From positions 310,001 through 374,000 of the forward strand of contig JADJCV010000005.1 in NCBI GenBank assembly GCA_016703025.1: 64,000 nucleotides of DNA, written 5' to 3'. This stretch comes from Candidatus Avedoeria danica. GTDB taxonomy: Bacteria > Chloroflexota > Anaerolineae > Epilineales > Epilineaceae. A model generated the notes under the pieces. The model was not told the DNA's origin. It saw only the letters and a list, made by a program, of their open reading frames with translations, and ran no database searches. Shown here piece after piece: positions 8,301 to 17,239 of this stretch (its first letter is position 1; every line of letters starts with the position of its first letter). Position numbers and translations under genes: made by a program.

Positions 8301-9211
8301 TGGTCGTTCGTGCCGGCGCATCCGGCCGGCGGCGGGTTCGGGTTGCCCGACGTGATCGTCGGGATCGAGCAGCCGATGAGCGGCGTCTGCGACTGCAGCG
8401 TCTGCGTCGTCCCGTTCCGCACGAACACCCGCGCGGCGATGACCTTGCCGTTCACGAAGCGTTCGGGCTCGGGATAGGACAGGACGCCGTTGGAGGTGAC
8501 CAGCGTCGCCGACGGATACCCTGCCGGCGGCGGCGGCATCCCGTCGTCGCGGAACCACGGATGTTCGATGTCCATGCCGCTGTCCATGACGGCGATCCGC
8601 GCCCCAAGCCCGGCCTCCTCCACGCCCCCGACCGCCTGCCACGCGTCCGTGGCCCGCACGACCTCGGCGCTCGAGTCCATCTCGTAGGCGAGCTTCTCGT
8701 CCGGGAACACCAGGTCGAAGCCCGGCATGTGCTTGGCCGCCACGGCCTCATCCGCCGTCAACCCGACCGTGAAGCCGTGGGCCACGATATGGTACTGCCA
8801 GCCGATATCGGCCCGCGGCGCGACGGCCTTCAATCGGGCGATCGCCGCGGCGCGGCGGCCGTCGAGGTAGGCGGAGTACGCCAGCGCCGCAGGCGTCCCG
8901 AGGTCGAGGTGGACGTCGCCGTTCAGGTCCGCCGCCGTCGGGGCGAGGCCCGCGATCCCGCCGCGGTACTTCGCCAGCGGCGGGGCGTCGTTCAGGAACA
9001 CGACGTACTCGCGGCGGGTCGGGTCGCCCGCGACGGCCGGCGGCGGGCCGTCGGGCGGACGGTTCGGCACGGCGACCGAGGAACGTGGCGGTGTCGCGCC
9101 CGCCGGGTCGTCCGGGCGGGCGCTGGCGGTTCCGGCGGCCGCGGCGGCCGCGGCGGCCAGCATGACGGCGGCGGCGATGGCCGCCAAGGCGATTCGGCGC
9201 AACGCATTCAC
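5327..9211 (-). CDS. Secreted subtilisin-like serine protease (peptidase S8) with PA insert and C-terminal region
   Basis: 1294 residues. A signal peptide (about 1-31, Ala-rich core) is followed by an I9-type propeptide (about 66-185). The catalytic domain has the triad Asp210 (AVMDSGMDIEHP), His304 (NDHGLHVAG) and Ser639 (GTSMATPHVAG). A PA-type insert sits at about residues 440-570. After ~700 come a beta-sandwich region, a Rossmann-like segment (NVLIVDWAYGSKVDHTRYY) and a C-terminal PKD-like part (VTFSHAYAGPGEYEVTLVL). It should be exported, mature by propeptide cleavage, and degrade extracellular protein. The start is GTG 9211, supported by GAGGGG 8 bases upstream. It ends in a proline/leucine-rich tail (PRNPNIYLPLS), a possible surface-retention tail. 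It is a single gene, convergent with ahcY. Confidence 0.95.
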   Translation of the reverse strand: MNALRRIALAAIAAAVMLAAAAAAAAGTASARPDDPAGATPPRSSVAVPNRPPDGPPPAVAGDPTRREYVVFLNDAPPLAKYRGGIAGLAPTAADLNGDVHLDLGTPAALAYSAYLDGRRAAAIARLKAVAPRADIGWQYHIVAHGFTVGLTADEAVAAKHMPGFDLVFPDEKLAYEMDSSAEVVRATDAWQAVGGVEEAGLGARIAVMDSGMDIEHPWFRDDGMPPPPAGYPSATLVTSNGVLSYPEPERFVNGKVIAARVFVRNGTTQTLQSQTPLIGCSIPTITSGNPNPPPAGCAGTNDHGLHVAGIASGRRGTYELKTGSLVIPTVMSGVAPMAHVLTYRNIDPSVGATVAGLEQSVKDEVDVVNMSQGTVGWLLARPERHPISLAADAAADAGTVFVVSAGNAGSNGRTSLSGGWKYHPRVMAVGNTTTAGSLDQKITVTGAGVPADAAQIVAAPRGEPIQKDLSGPLFLAPGGGCSQDTGASGKIVVVDQLGAGNCTATVRADNMQKSGAKAIVFYRSSAAYAGYSDGGGVSNYAANLPLASAAIGTTGGRSLVAWLAGGGSGTATISGTITRGRSEPADFVSGSSSQGPGLDWQIKPDIAAPGQNILASRIYVDAVAKKRLYPVASISGTSMATPHVAGAVGVLRAVHPDWTVDQVISAIVNTSSPTLMVSPLDPKPAVPADAGPGRLDVAAALDPGAFLWPTTLSFGRLAEGATKSISVSVESDLEAPATWNVSVAPVGGSGATVTVEPTSITLQPGEKATFNAVLTVPADVADSEHWGDVILETDAGGTSHRLRQQYYAFVDRLADRKNVLIVDWAYGSKVDHTRYYTEALEAAGLTYDVWVLDSATARVSDRRLPLRTSHPPLAVMSRYDLVILNANESKTSMMSINLSGLYQYQNLMLRGGSFLIAGQGTPNFWRYLSTSARLPDTPANRQTYRHTWPFTWAGAPNQNVGCEMCLTRYFTGFTPELTATLSGRLLVPFPQRPVTDSLDVILEPNPGADDGAPFGYAIDLSTGDNAPEGAAGNQYTFASGSLVTSLKPSTSNTLATGLGDYDFAEGIIDDLVPLARPLWQYTGMMAVDRVNPLTMTEQTKVVGTYVAGQQHPGTGVTWNAMFWGFGLEGVGKGEDARTVTRERLLGDTFNFLARNIAGITLKVLEPSAPDFELELAFPDYARLPELEKAEVLWGDGETDVLMGWGDPFGGGRVYPRADDVTFSHAYAGPGEYEVTLVLYPRADAAPIHVAGTVTVTAPPTPEPPRNPNIYLPLSLHGMLGGDAPMPTVWLDRR

Positions 9212-9403
9212 ACGGCATTCCCCTCGTTCATCGCGGCTTGTGGCGGTTCAGCAGGGGATCGCGACGCGATCGAACTCCGGCGAGGACGCGGAACGCGCCG
9301 GCCGTGGCGGTGTCGAACGTGGCCCCCCTGAAGAGCGGCGTAGCATAATGGGCTGTCCTGTGGGGCGCAAGGCGCCCGCTTCGTTCATGAAGGAGACCTC
9401 GGG

Positions 9404-10603
9404 ATGCCCGTCCCGTTCATCGATCTGCAACGCTTCGAACCGGATTTTCTGGACCGCTGGATGGACCGCGTCCGCGACGTGACCGTCCACACCCGCTTCG
9501 TCAGCGGCCCCGACGTCGCGCGGCTCGAGGCGCGGCTGGCCGAGGCCGCTCAGGCGCCGGCCGTCGTGGCGTGCGCCAACGGGACGGACGCGTTGCAGCT
9601 GGCGCTCCGGGCCGTCGGCGTGGGGGAAGGCGACATCGTCGCCATTCCTGACGCCACGTTCTGGGCCACGTTCGAGGCCGTCGTGAACGTCGGCGCGCGG
9701 CCGGTGACGGTCGACATCGATCCGATCGATCTGCAACTGGACTTCGATGCATTCGTCCGGGCCGTCGACGCCCATCGCCCCAAGGCCGCGATCCTGGTCC
9801 ATCTGTACGGCTGGGGCTCGCGGCGGCTCGACGACTTCCGCACCTTCTGCCGCTCGCGCGATATCGCACTGGTGGAGGACGGCGCGCAAGCGTGGGGCGT
9901 CACATGGAACGGCCGCTCGATCTACGCCGACGCCCTGATCAGCACGGTCTCGTTCTACCCCGCCAAGGTCCTCGGCGCGTGCGGCGACGCCGGCGCCGTC
10001 GTGTGCTCGTCGCCCGAGCTGGCCGCCACCGTGCGGATGCTCGGCAACCACGGCCGTACGGACCACTACGCCCACGGCGCGGTCGGCTGGAACAGCCGGA
10101 TGAGCGGCTTCGACGCTGCCTGGCTCGACCTGTGTCTGGACTACCTTGACGTGCGGCTCGCCGACCGACGGAGGGTGGCCGAGCGCTACCAGGAGCTCCT
10201 GCCGGCGCTCGGCATTCGCGTCGTCGGCCCGCCGGCCGGCTACGTCGAGAACGGCTACCTGAACGTGACGCTGCACGACCCGGCCGTTCGGCCGGCCATC
10301 GAGGCCGCGCTCAAGGCACGCGGCATCGGCTTCGGCACCGTCTACCCGGGCGCGATGAGCAAGCAACCCGGCGCCGCCGGACACCTCGTCGCGGCCGTCG
10401 GCGGCGCGGAGGCGGATCGACTGGCCCGGAGCGTCCTCAACCTGCCACTCTTCGCGGGCATGACGGACGCGGAGTTCGACACGGTGCTGACCGGCGTCGG
10501 CGAAGCGGTCGGCGCGGTGGGCGGAACGGTCGACATCCACATGGTCGGCGCGGTCGACGGCGGCGGTGCGACATCCGCAGCCGCTCCCGCGGCATCCGTC
10601 TGA
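9404..10603 (+). CDS. wbpE: DegT/DnrJ/EryC1/StrS-family sugar aminotransferase (WbpE-type)
   Basis: 399 residues, PLP-dependent. The N-terminal PFIDLQR motif, ACANGTDALQLALRA, VEDGAQAWG and SFYPAKVLGACGDAG (PLP lysine about K188) are family hallmarks. In the WbpA-B-E-D-I pathway this enzyme transfers an amino group from glutamate to the 3-keto group of UDP-2-acetamido-3-keto-glucuronic acid. The substrate is inferred from the four matching neighbours. AAGGAG lies 9 bases before ATG 9404. The stop overlaps the next start (TGATG). The last ~30 residues are Ala/Gly-rich and look like a non-conserved tail. Confidence 0.88.
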   Translation: MPVPFIDLQRFEPDFLDRWMDRVRDVTVHTRFVSGPDVARLEARLAEAAQAPAVVACANGTDALQLALRAVGVGEGDIVAIPDATFWATFEAVVNVGARPVTVDIDPIDLQLDFDAFVRAVDAHRPKAAILVHLYGWGSRRLDDFRTFCRSRDIALVEDGAQAWGVTWNGRSIYADALISTVSFYPAKVLGACGDAGAVVCSSPELAATVRMLGNHGRTDHYAHGAVGWNSRMSGFDAAWLDLCLDYLDVRLADRRRVAERYQELLPALGIRVVGPPAGYVENGYLNVTLHDPAVRPAIEAALKARGIGFGTVYPGAMSKQPGAAGHLVAAVGGAEADRLARSVLNLPLFAGMTDAEFDTVLTGVGEAVGAVGGTVDIHMVGAVDGGGATSAAAPAASV

Positions 10604-11229
10604 TGGCAGCGTCCGGCACGTCGGCTCCCACGCGTATCGCCGACACCGCCATCGTCCACCCCGGCGCGGCGCTCGGCCCCGGCTGCCAGGTCTGGCACCA
10701 CAGCCAGGTCCGCGAGGGCGCCGTCCTCGGCGAGGGGTGCATCGTCGGCAAGGACGTGTACATCGACAGCGACGTCCGCATCGGTGCGCGGTGCAAGATC
10801 CAGAACGGCGCGCTGCTCTACCACGGCCTGACCGTCGGCGAGGGCGTATTCATCGGCCCGCAGGCGTGCTTCACGAACGATCGGGTACCGCGGGCCGTGA
10901 ATCCCGACTTCAGCCTGAAGGCGGCCGACGACTGGCTCGTCGGCGAGACGTCCGTGGGCGACGGCGCAGCGATCGGCGCCGGCGCCGTCGTCGTCACCGG
11001 CGTCGCCGTCGGCCGCTGGGCCATCGTCGGCGCCGGCGCCGTCGTGACGCGCGACGTCGCGCCGTACGCCCTCGTCGTCGGCAACCCGGCGCGGCGGATC
11101 GGCTGGGTCTGCCGGTGCGGCCGGCGACTCGAGGCGGGCGAAGCGCCGTGCAGCGGCTGTGGCATGGCGCTCGCCGACGGCCGGCCCGCCGAGGACGCGG
11201 CCGGGCTGCCGCCGGGAGCCGGGCGATGA
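10603..11229 (+). CDS. wbpD: UDP-sugar N-acetyltransferase, left-handed beta-helix (WbpD-type)
   Basis: 208 residues built from hexapeptide repeats of the left-handed beta-helix fold (VHPGAALGPGCQVWHHSQV, VREGAVLGEGCIVGKDVYI, IGARCKIQNGALLYHGL). Typical WbpD/WlbB features follow: the acceptor region FTNDRVPRAVNPDFSL and the late coil VVTRDVAPYALVVGNPARRI. It should acetylate the new 3-amino group using acetyl-CoA. The C-terminus carries a small zinc-ribbon-like extension with two Cys pairs (CRCG and CSGCG, about residues 169-187), seen in some members of the family. It begins on the last base of the aminotransferase stop and overlaps the next gene by 4 bases. Confidence 0.9.
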   Translation: MAASGTSAPTRIADTAIVHPGAALGPGCQVWHHSQVREGAVLGEGCIVGKDVYIDSDVRIGARCKIQNGALLYHGLTVGEGVFIGPQACFTNDRVPRAVNPDFSLKAADDWLVGETSVGDGAAIGAGAVVVTGVAVGRWAIVGAGAVVTRDVAPYALVVGNPARRIGWVCRCGRRLEAGEAPCSGCGMALADGRPAEDAAGLPPGAGR

Positions 11230-12230
11230 CGCTGCGTGCCGCCGTCATCGGCGCCGGGGCGATGGGGCGCCACCACGCCCGCGTATACGCCGCGTTGGAC
11301 GATGTCGACCTCGTCGGCGTCGCCGACCCCGTGGCCGAGAACCGCGACTGGGTCGAGCGCCGCCTGCGCGTACCGACGTTCGACGACCACCGGACGCTCC
11401 TGTCCAGCGAGCGACCCGACCTCGTCAGCGTCGTCGTCCCGACGCAGCAGCACCTGACCGTGGCGCTCGACGTCATCGCGGCAGGCATTGCCGTGCTCGT
11501 CGAGAAGCCGATCGCCGCCACCGAGGCCGAAGCGCAGGTGATGATCGACGCGGCGCGCGAAGCCGATGTCGTCCTCACCGTCGGCCACGTCGAACGCTTC
11601 AACCCGGCCGTGCGCGAGCTGAAGCGGCGCGTCGACGCGGGCGAGCTCGGCCGTGTGTTCACCGTGCAGGCTCGGCGGGTCGGGCCGTTCCCGGCGCGGG
11701 TGCGGGACGTCGGCGTCGTCGTGGACCTGGCAACACACGACCTCGACATCCTGCGCTGGATCGTCGGCCGCGAGGTCGTCCGGATCCAGGCCGAGACGGC
11801 GCAGCGGATCCACACCGCGCACGAGGACCTGCTGGTCGGGCTGCTGCGGTTCGACGGCGGCGCGATCGGACTGCTGAACATCAACTGGCTGACGCCGACG
11901 AAGATCCGCGAGTTGAGCGTGACGGGCGAGCGCGGGATGTTCGTGGCCGACTACCTGCGCCAGACGCTCACGTTCTACGCGAATGAATCGGCCGATGCCC
12001 ACTGGGAGACGTTCGGCCAGCTGCAGGGCGTCGTCGAGGGCAACGCGACGACGATCCGGATCGACGGCGGCGAACCGCTCGTGGCCGAGCTGGCCGCGTT
12101 CGCCGCCGCGGTGCGCGATCGAACGCCGCCCGTCGTGAGCGGCGAGGACGGGCTCGCGGCCCTGCGCCTTGCCCGGGCCATCGTCGAGGCGGGCGAGCGA
12201 GGCGACGATCCGGCGTGGGGCGGTCCGTGA
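11226..12230 (+). CDS. wbpB: GFO/IDH/MocA-family NAD-dependent sugar oxidoreductase (WbpB-type)
   Basis: 334 residues. The N-terminal Rossmann motif is VIGAGAMGRHHARVYAAL, followed by the family EKP signature (VLVEKPIAATEAEA) at about residues 95-100 and a C-terminal alpha/beta domain with HVERFNP and DLATHDLDILRW. In the diacetamido-uronic acid pathway WbpB oxidises C3 of UDP-N-acetylglucosaminuronic acid, making the keto group used by the aminotransferase. The start at ATG 11226 overlaps the previous stop as ATGA. The exact substrate rests on gene context. Confidence 0.87.
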   Translation: MTLRAAVIGAGAMGRHHARVYAALDDVDLVGVADPVAENRDWVERRLRVPTFDDHRTLLSSERPDLVSVVVPTQQHLTVALDVIAAGIAVLVEKPIAATEAEAQVMIDAAREADVVLTVGHVERFNPAVRELKRRVDAGELGRVFTVQARRVGPFPARVRDVGVVVDLATHDLDILRWIVGREVVRIQAETAQRIHTAHEDLLVGLLRFDGGAIGLLNINWLTPTKIRELSVTGERGMFVADYLRQTLTFYANESADAHWETFGQLQGVVEGNATTIRIDGGEPLVAELAAFAAAVRDRTPPVVSGEDGLAALRLARAIVEAGERGDDPAWGGP

Positions 12231-13639
12231 TCGGCAATCGCGCCGTCGACACCGTGCCCGGCGCCGTGTCCGACGCGTTCGCCCCGCTCGCCGCCCGCCT
12301 CGACGACCGCACCGCGCGCCTCGCCGTCGTCGGCCTCGGCTTCGTCGGCACGCCCGTGGCCTGCACGCTGGCCGGCGCGGGCTACACCGTCGTCGGGGTC
12401 GATGTCGTCGCCGACAAGGTCGATGCGATCAACGCCGGCCGAGTGCCGTTCGAGGGCGAGGAGCCGGGGCTGCCGGAGCTCCTCGCGCGCGTCGTCGCCG
12501 AGGAGCGGCTCGTCGCCACGGCCGACCCCGAGGCGCTGCGGTTGTGCGACGCGATCCTCGTCGCCGTCGACACGCCCGTCGACCCCGTCACGCATCAGCC
12601 CGTCTATCGCGCGCTCGAGGGGGCGCTGGCAGCGATCGGCCCGCGGCTGCGGACCGGGACTCTCGTCGTCATCGAAAGCACGCTGGCGCCGGGGACGATG
12701 GATCGCGTCGTCGCGCCAGCGCTCGAGCGCACGAGCGGGCTGCGGATCGGCCGCGACGTCCTCCTGGTCCACTGCCCCGAGCGCGTCATGCCGGGCCGGC
12801 TGCTGGCGAACCTGTCGTCGATGAGCCGCGTCGTCGGCGGGTCGACGCCCGAAGCCGCCGACATCGCGCTCCGCCTCTACCGCCACGTCGTCACCGCGCC
12901 GGATGCGACGTTGGACGCAAGCGATGCGCTCACGGCCGAGATCGTCAAGACGGGCGAGAACGCATACCGCGACGTGCAGATCGCCTTTGCGAACGAGATG
13001 GCGCTCGTCTGCGAGGCGGCCGGCGCCGACGTCTGGCGGGTGCGGGATCTCATCAACAAGTCGCCCGGCCGCCACATGCTCCTGCCCGGCGCAGGCGTCG
13101 GCGGCCACTGCATCCCCAAGGACCCGTGGCTGTTGATCAGCGGGATGACCGCCCGCCTGATCCCCGCCGCCCGCGCCGTGAACGACGGGATGCCGGCCCA
13201 CATGGCCGATCTGGCCGCCGACGGCCTGGCCGAGCACGGCCTGCGCTTGCGCGGCAGCCGGATCGCCGTGCTCGGCATGAGCTACCTCGAGAACACCGAG
13301 GACGATCGGAACAGCCCGAGCGTGGCCCTTGTCGCCGCGCTTGCCCAGCGCGGCGCCGACGTCGTGGCGCACGATCCGTGGGTGGCGGCCTACCGGGGCC
13401 GGACGGTCGACGTCGTCGTGGACGGGGTGGATGCGATCGTCATCATGGTCGCCCATACCGCCTATCGCACACTGGACTGGGCGGCGATCGCGGGCCGCGT
13501 TCGCACCGCGGTGCTCGTCGACGGCCGACATGCCGTCGACGCCGGGATGGCGGAGCGATGCGGCTGGACGGTGCGGGCGGTGGGCATCGGCCCAACGCGT
13601 GCGCCGCTGCGGCATCGCCGAGACGAGAGCCCGGGATGA
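12227..13639 (+). CDS. wbpA: UDP-N-acetylhexosamine 6-dehydrogenase (WbpA/WecC type)
   Basis: 470 residues from GTG 12227, which overlaps the previous stop as GTGA like its neighbours; an ATG 12 bases earlier is possible. The Rossmann motif VVGLGFVGTPVACTLAGAGY, the linker VHCPERVMPGRLLANL and the active site GVGGHCIPKDPW (catalytic Cys about 296) define the UDP-sugar dehydrogenase family. It oxidises the C6 hydroxyl to a carboxylate with two NAD+. Beside wbpB, D and E the substrate is most likely UDP-GlcNAc. Beside the 2-epimerase alone, UDP-ManNAc would be an alternative. Confidence 0.9.
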   Translation: MIGNRAVDTVPGAVSDAFAPLAARLDDRTARLAVVGLGFVGTPVACTLAGAGYTVVGVDVVADKVDAINAGRVPFEGEEPGLPELLARVVAEERLVATADPEALRLCDAILVAVDTPVDPVTHQPVYRALEGALAAIGPRLRTGTLVVIESTLAPGTMDRVVAPALERTSGLRIGRDVLLVHCPERVMPGRLLANLSSMSRVVGGSTPEAADIALRLYRHVVTAPDATLDASDALTAEIVKTGENAYRDVQIAFANEMALVCEAAGADVWRVRDLINKSPGRHMLLPGAGVGGHCIPKDPWLLISGMTARLIPAARAVNDGMPAHMADLAADGLAEHGLRLRGSRIAVLGMSYLENTEDDRNSPSVALVAALAQRGADVVAHDPWVAAYRGRTVDVVVDGVDAIVIMVAHTAYRTLDWAAIAGRVRTAVLVDGRHAVDAGMAERCGWTVRAVGIGPTRAPLRHRRDESPG

Positions 13640-14442
13640 CGGTGTCGCGCTCGACGTCCAGAGAGCGGATGGCTTCGGACATCACGGCGGCGGCGCACTA
13701 CGATACGCTCGCACTGTGGGGCCGGCCGCCCGATCCGGCGAATGCGGAGCGGCTCGCCCGAACACAGGCGCTCGTGCCGATCGGCACCCGCTCCGTGCTC
13801 GACGTCGGATGCGGCGACGGGACATCGTCGGCCGCGCTCCTGGATCGGGTACCCGTCGTCGTCGACCTCGACCTCAGTCCGCGCGCGCTCCGGTTCGTGG
13901 CCGGCGTTCCCGTCGCGGGCAGCATCACGGCCCTCCCGTTCCCCGATCGGAGCTTCGACGTCGTGCTCGCCGCCGAGGTGATCGAGCACCTGCCGGCCGA
14001 CGTCATGGCCCGCGCCCTGGCCGAGATGGGACGCGTCGCCGAGAACTGGGTCATTGTCTCGACGCCGAACGGCGAGCAGTTGGCGGCGCGACAGGCAGCG
14101 TGCGCACGCTGCGGTCGCCGTTTCCACCCGAATTGGCATCAGCGTCGCTTCACCGCCGCCCGACACCGCCGCCTGGCGCCTGCCGGGTTCGAGTGGCGGC
14201 GCACGGATGGCGTCGGAACGTGGCGCCAGAGCATGGTGCTGGCCGCCGGACGCCGGGCCGTCGGGCACCTCGTTCAGGGCGACGGCCTGACCTGCCCGCA
14301 CTGCGGGCATGGCCACGTGGTCCGCCCGGCGTACAACCTTGGGCAGCGGGCGGGCTTGCGGCTGCTGGCGATGGCGGGGCCGCTCGTGCGACCGCGCGCG
14401 CGTTGGATCGTCTCGGCGTATGCGCGGCGGGGTTCGGCGTGA
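13636..14442 (+). CDS. Class I SAM-dependent methyltransferase with zinc-binding pairs
   Basis: 268 residues from ATG 13636 (ATGA overlap with wbpA). The SAM-binding motif I is VLDVGCGDGTSSAALL, with DLDLSPRAL (motif II) and PFPDRSFDVVLAAEVIEHLP (motif III/IV). Two Cys pairs, CARCGRRFH (about 155-163) and CPHCGHGH (about 219-226), may bind zinc. Lying inside a glycan operon, it could methylate a sugar or the end of a growing chain and so act as a length stop; neither substrate nor role can be read from sequence. Confidence 0.82.
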   Translation: MTVSRSTSRERMASDITAAAHYDTLALWGRPPDPANAERLARTQALVPIGTRSVLDVGCGDGTSSAALLDRVPVVVDLDLSPRALRFVAGVPVAGSITALPFPDRSFDVVLAAEVIEHLPADVMARALAEMGRVAENWVIVSTPNGEQLAARQAACARCGRRFHPNWHQRRFTAARHRRLAPAGFEWRRTDGVGTWRQSMVLAAGRRAVGHLVQGDGLTCPHCGHGHVVRPAYNLGQRAGLRLLAMAGPLVRPRARWIVSAYARRGSA

Positions 14443-15998
14443 CGCCTGGGTCCGAGGACTTCGACCTGCCGGCTCCACCGAACGAGGTTCTGCCGAACAC
14501 GCCGGCCGGCGTCGGCCACCGAACGGTTACGTCGCTGGCATGGAACGTGGTCGCCAGCCCGCTGCGGATGGCGGTCATGTTCGTCCGCAGCGTCATCACC
14601 GCTCACCTCCTGGGCGTGGCGACGTTCGGGGTGTTCGCGATGGCCAGCAGCATCGTGTTCGTGACCTCCAGCCTGGCGCGCAGCATCGACGGTGCGCTGC
14701 TGAACCGTGCGCCGGAGACCGAGGACGAACAGCGGGCGGCGGACGTGCTCTTCTCGATGAAGACGATCGTGACGGCCGTGTGGGTGCTGGCGTTGTGCGC
14801 CTGGGCGCTCCTGGGCGCGCGGCCGGCGCTTCGAGGGGCGGTCCTCACGCTGACCGGCGTCACCGCCGTCTCGATCTTCCTCGATACGCCACGCGCCGTG
14901 CTCGCCCGCCGCGTCGTTCACCGCCGGCTCGTCATGGCCGATCTGGCGGAGCTGACGATCACATCGCTCGTCACGGTCGGACTGGCGCTGGCCGGCGCCG
15001 AGATCTGGGCGCTCGTGGGCGCCGAGATCGTCGGCGTCGCCGTTTCGGCCGCCTTCCTCGTCGGCTGGCGGCCGGCGTGGCGCCCCCACTGGCGGCTGGA
15101 TCGGGATGTCGTCCGCTACTACCTGCGCTTCGGGAGCCGCACGGCGCCCGCCCGCGTCCTGTTCATGGCCACGGAACGGATCGACGATCTCTGGACCGGC
15201 GCCTACCTGGGCGACTACTCCCTCGGCATCTACTCGCGTGCCTACCGCTTCGCGACGTACCCGCGCAACTTCGTCGTCGCGCCCATCACGAGCGTCATCG
15301 GCGGCACGTACGCCGAGCTGAAGCACGATCGCCAACGCCTGAACGCGGTGTTCCGGCTGTCGAATTCCGTGCTGCTCACGGCCGGTCTCGCCTTTGGCGG
15401 CGCGCTCGTACTGGCCGCGCCCGAGATGGTCCGCCTCGTCCTGGGCGTCAAGTGGCTGCCGATGGTGCGCCCGTTTCAGCTCATGTGCATCTTCGCGCTC
15501 GTCGATCCGATCCGAATCGGTTTGGCGAACATGCTGGGCAGCCTCGGCGATCCGGGCAGCGTGCTCCGCGCCTACACGCTGCAGTTCGCCGTCCTGGCGG
15601 TCGGATTGCTCCTCCTCGGCCCGCCGTTCGGCATCTCCGGCGTGACGCTGGCCGTCGATGGGATGGTCGTCCTCGGCACGGCATATCTCTACCGCCGCGC
15701 CCGCCGCCACGTGGACGTCCCGATCAGCCGCCTCATCGCGCCACCCTTGTTGGCGGCGGCCGTCGGCACCGCGGCCACGCTGGCCGTCTTCACGTGGCCG
15801 CTGAGCACCCTGCCGTTCGCCGCCCAGCTGGCCTACCGCTTCGCGTTCATCCAGCACCCGGTCATCGCGGCGATGGTGATGGCCGTCAAGCTGTCGGCGT
15901 TCGGCTTCGCCTACGCCGCCACCCTCGCCCTCGTCGACCGGCGGACGCTGGCCGATCTGTTCGCCGCCGTGCGCCCGGTGCTGGACCGCCGCCGATGA
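14439..15998 (+). CDS. Wzx-like polysaccharide flippase (MOP superfamily)
   Basis: 519 residues from GTG 14439, which overlaps the methyltransferase stop as GTGA. About 12-14 hydrophobic segments run along the protein (for example MAVMFVRSVITAHLLGVATF, TIVTAVWVLALCAWALLGAR, FAVLAVGLLLLGPPFGISGV). The RFGSRTAPARVLF and DDLWTGAYLGDYSLGIYSRA segments resemble the family of lipid-linked oligosaccharide exporters. It probably moves the undecaprenyl-linked repeat unit built by this operon across the membrane. No Wzy polymerase is visible nearby. The ~25-residue hydrophilic N-terminus is unconserved. Confidence 0.88.
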   Translation: MTPGSEDFDLPAPPNEVLPNTPAGVGHRTVTSLAWNVVASPLRMAVMFVRSVITAHLLGVATFGVFAMASSIVFVTSSLARSIDGALLNRAPETEDEQRAADVLFSMKTIVTAVWVLALCAWALLGARPALRGAVLTLTGVTAVSIFLDTPRAVLARRVVHRRLVMADLAELTITSLVTVGLALAGAEIWALVGAEIVGVAVSAAFLVGWRPAWRPHWRLDRDVVRYYLRFGSRTAPARVLFMATERIDDLWTGAYLGDYSLGIYSRAYRFATYPRNFVVAPITSVIGGTYAELKHDRQRLNAVFRLSNSVLLTAGLAFGGALVLAAPEMVRLVLGVKWLPMVRPFQLMCIFALVDPIRIGLANMLGSLGDPGSVLRAYTLQFAVLAVGLLLLGPPFGISGVTLAVDGMVVLGTAYLYRRARRHVDVPISRLIAPPLLAAAVGTAATLAVFTWPLSTLPFAAQLAYRFAFIQHPVIAAMVMAVKLSAFGFAYAATLALVDRRTLADLFAAVRPVLDRRR

Positions 15999-17239
15999 GC
16001 CGAACCCACGTCGTCTGCCTCTCGTTCTCGCCGATCCGCCGCGACGGCCGCGTCTTGCGGCAGGCGGCCGCGCTGGCCGTCGACCATGACGTGACGGTCG
16101 TCGGATATGGCGACGCCGGCGATGCGGGCATGGACTTGGGCGGCGGGGCGCGGTTCGCGCCGTTGCCAATCCCGGCGAACGGTCCGGCCCCGCACCGCGG
16201 CGGCACGCTCCGGCTGCTGGTGCTCGGACGGGTCTGGCCGAGCCGGGCCTACCCCACGTGGTACTGGCGCCACCCCCACTTCGAGGCCGCGGTGCCGGCG
16301 GTGACCGGGCTGCGACCGGACCTCATCGTCGCCAACGACTGGACTGCCCTGCCCGTCGCCTTCCGGGCAGCCGAGGCGACCGGGGCGCGCGTCGTCGCCG
16401 ACCTGCACGAGTTCGCGCCGCGCCAGAACGAGCAGCACCGGTTCTGGCGCTGGTTCGTCGGTCCGGCCATCCGTTGGCTCCTCGAGCGCGACCTGCCGCG
16501 CACGGCGGCCGTGATCACGGTCGGCGAGGCGCTCGCCAAGGCGTACGCCGCCGAGTTCGGCGTTCGTCCGTCCGTCGTGCACAACGCGCCCGAGGCGGTG
16601 CCGTTGCCCCCACCCCGCGGGACGGCCGCGGACCGGGTGCGCGTCGTGTGCCACGGCGTTGCGGCGCCCGAGCGGGCGATCGAACGGTTGATCGAGGTCG
16701 TGGCCCTGGCGGAGCCCCGCTTCGTTCTCGACCTCATGCTCGTGCCGACGGATCGTGCCTACATGACTCACCTCGAGGCGGTGGCCGCCCGGCTGGCACC
16801 CGATCGCATCCGCTTCGTGCCTGCGGTGGCCCCGGCCCAGATCGTCGCGGCGCTGGCGCTGTACGACGTCGGCCTCTACGTTCTGCCGCCCTCCAACTTC
16901 AACACGATGTATGCGCTGCCGAACAAGCTGTTCGAGTTCATCGCCGCCGGCCTCGCCGTCTGCATCGGCCCGTCGCCGGCCATGGCCGAGATCGTCGAGC
17001 GGACGCGGTGCGGCGTCGTCGCGGACGCGTTCACACCCGAACGCGTTGTCGATTCCCTCAACGCGATGTCCGCGGCGGACATCGATCGATACAAGGCGAA
17101 CGCGCGGCTGGCCGCTCGGTCGCTGAACGCCGCCCACGAGGCCGCGACGATGCGCTCCGTCGTCGCCACCGCGCTGGCAACGCCCGTCGACGCGGGCGGA
17201 GATCGCGTCGGCGCAGCGCCCGGGCTGGGGCGGCGATGA
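15995..17239 (+). CDS. GT4-like glycosyltransferase, copy 1 of a local paralogue family
   Basis: 414 residues, ATG overlapping the flippase stop. It has a GT-B outline: an N-terminal half beginning VCLSFSPIRRDGRVLRQAA with PDLIVANDWTALPVAFRA and a DLHEFAPRQNEQHRF segment, and a C-terminal nucleotide-sugar half with HGVAAPERAIERLIEV, FNTMYALPNKLFEFIAAGLA and IGPSPAMAEIV. The adjacent gene is a clear tandem paralogue and a third copy lies at 20699. It presumably adds one sugar to the lipid-linked repeat unit; donor and linkage are unknown. The last ~20 residues (Gly/Ala/Arg) look unconserved. Confidence 0.85.
   Translation: MSRTHVVCLSFSPIRRDGRVLRQAAALAVDHDVTVVGYGDAGDAGMDLGGGARFAPLPIPANGPAPHRGGTLRLLVLGRVWPSRAYPTWYWRHPHFEAAVPAVTGLRPDLIVANDWTALPVAFRAAEATGARVVADLHEFAPRQNEQHRFWRWFVGPAIRWLLERDLPRTAAVITVGEALAKAYAAEFGVRPSVVHNAPEAVPLPPPRGTAADRVRVVCHGVAAPERAIERLIEVVALAEPRFVLDLMLVPTDRAYMTHLEAVAARLAPDRIRFVPAVAPAQIVAALALYDVGLYVLPPSNFNTMYALPNKLFEFIAAGLAVCIGPSPAMAEIVERTRCGVVADAFTPERVVDSLNAMSAADIDRYKANARLAARSLNAAHEAATMRSVVATALATPVDAGGDRVGAAPGLGRR

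Noticed and set aside
5769..8642. A ~950-codon Arg-rich open frame within the subtilase gene
   Set aside because: Shifted-frame shadow of the protease; its composition is almost only Arg, Gly, Ala, Asp and Pro.
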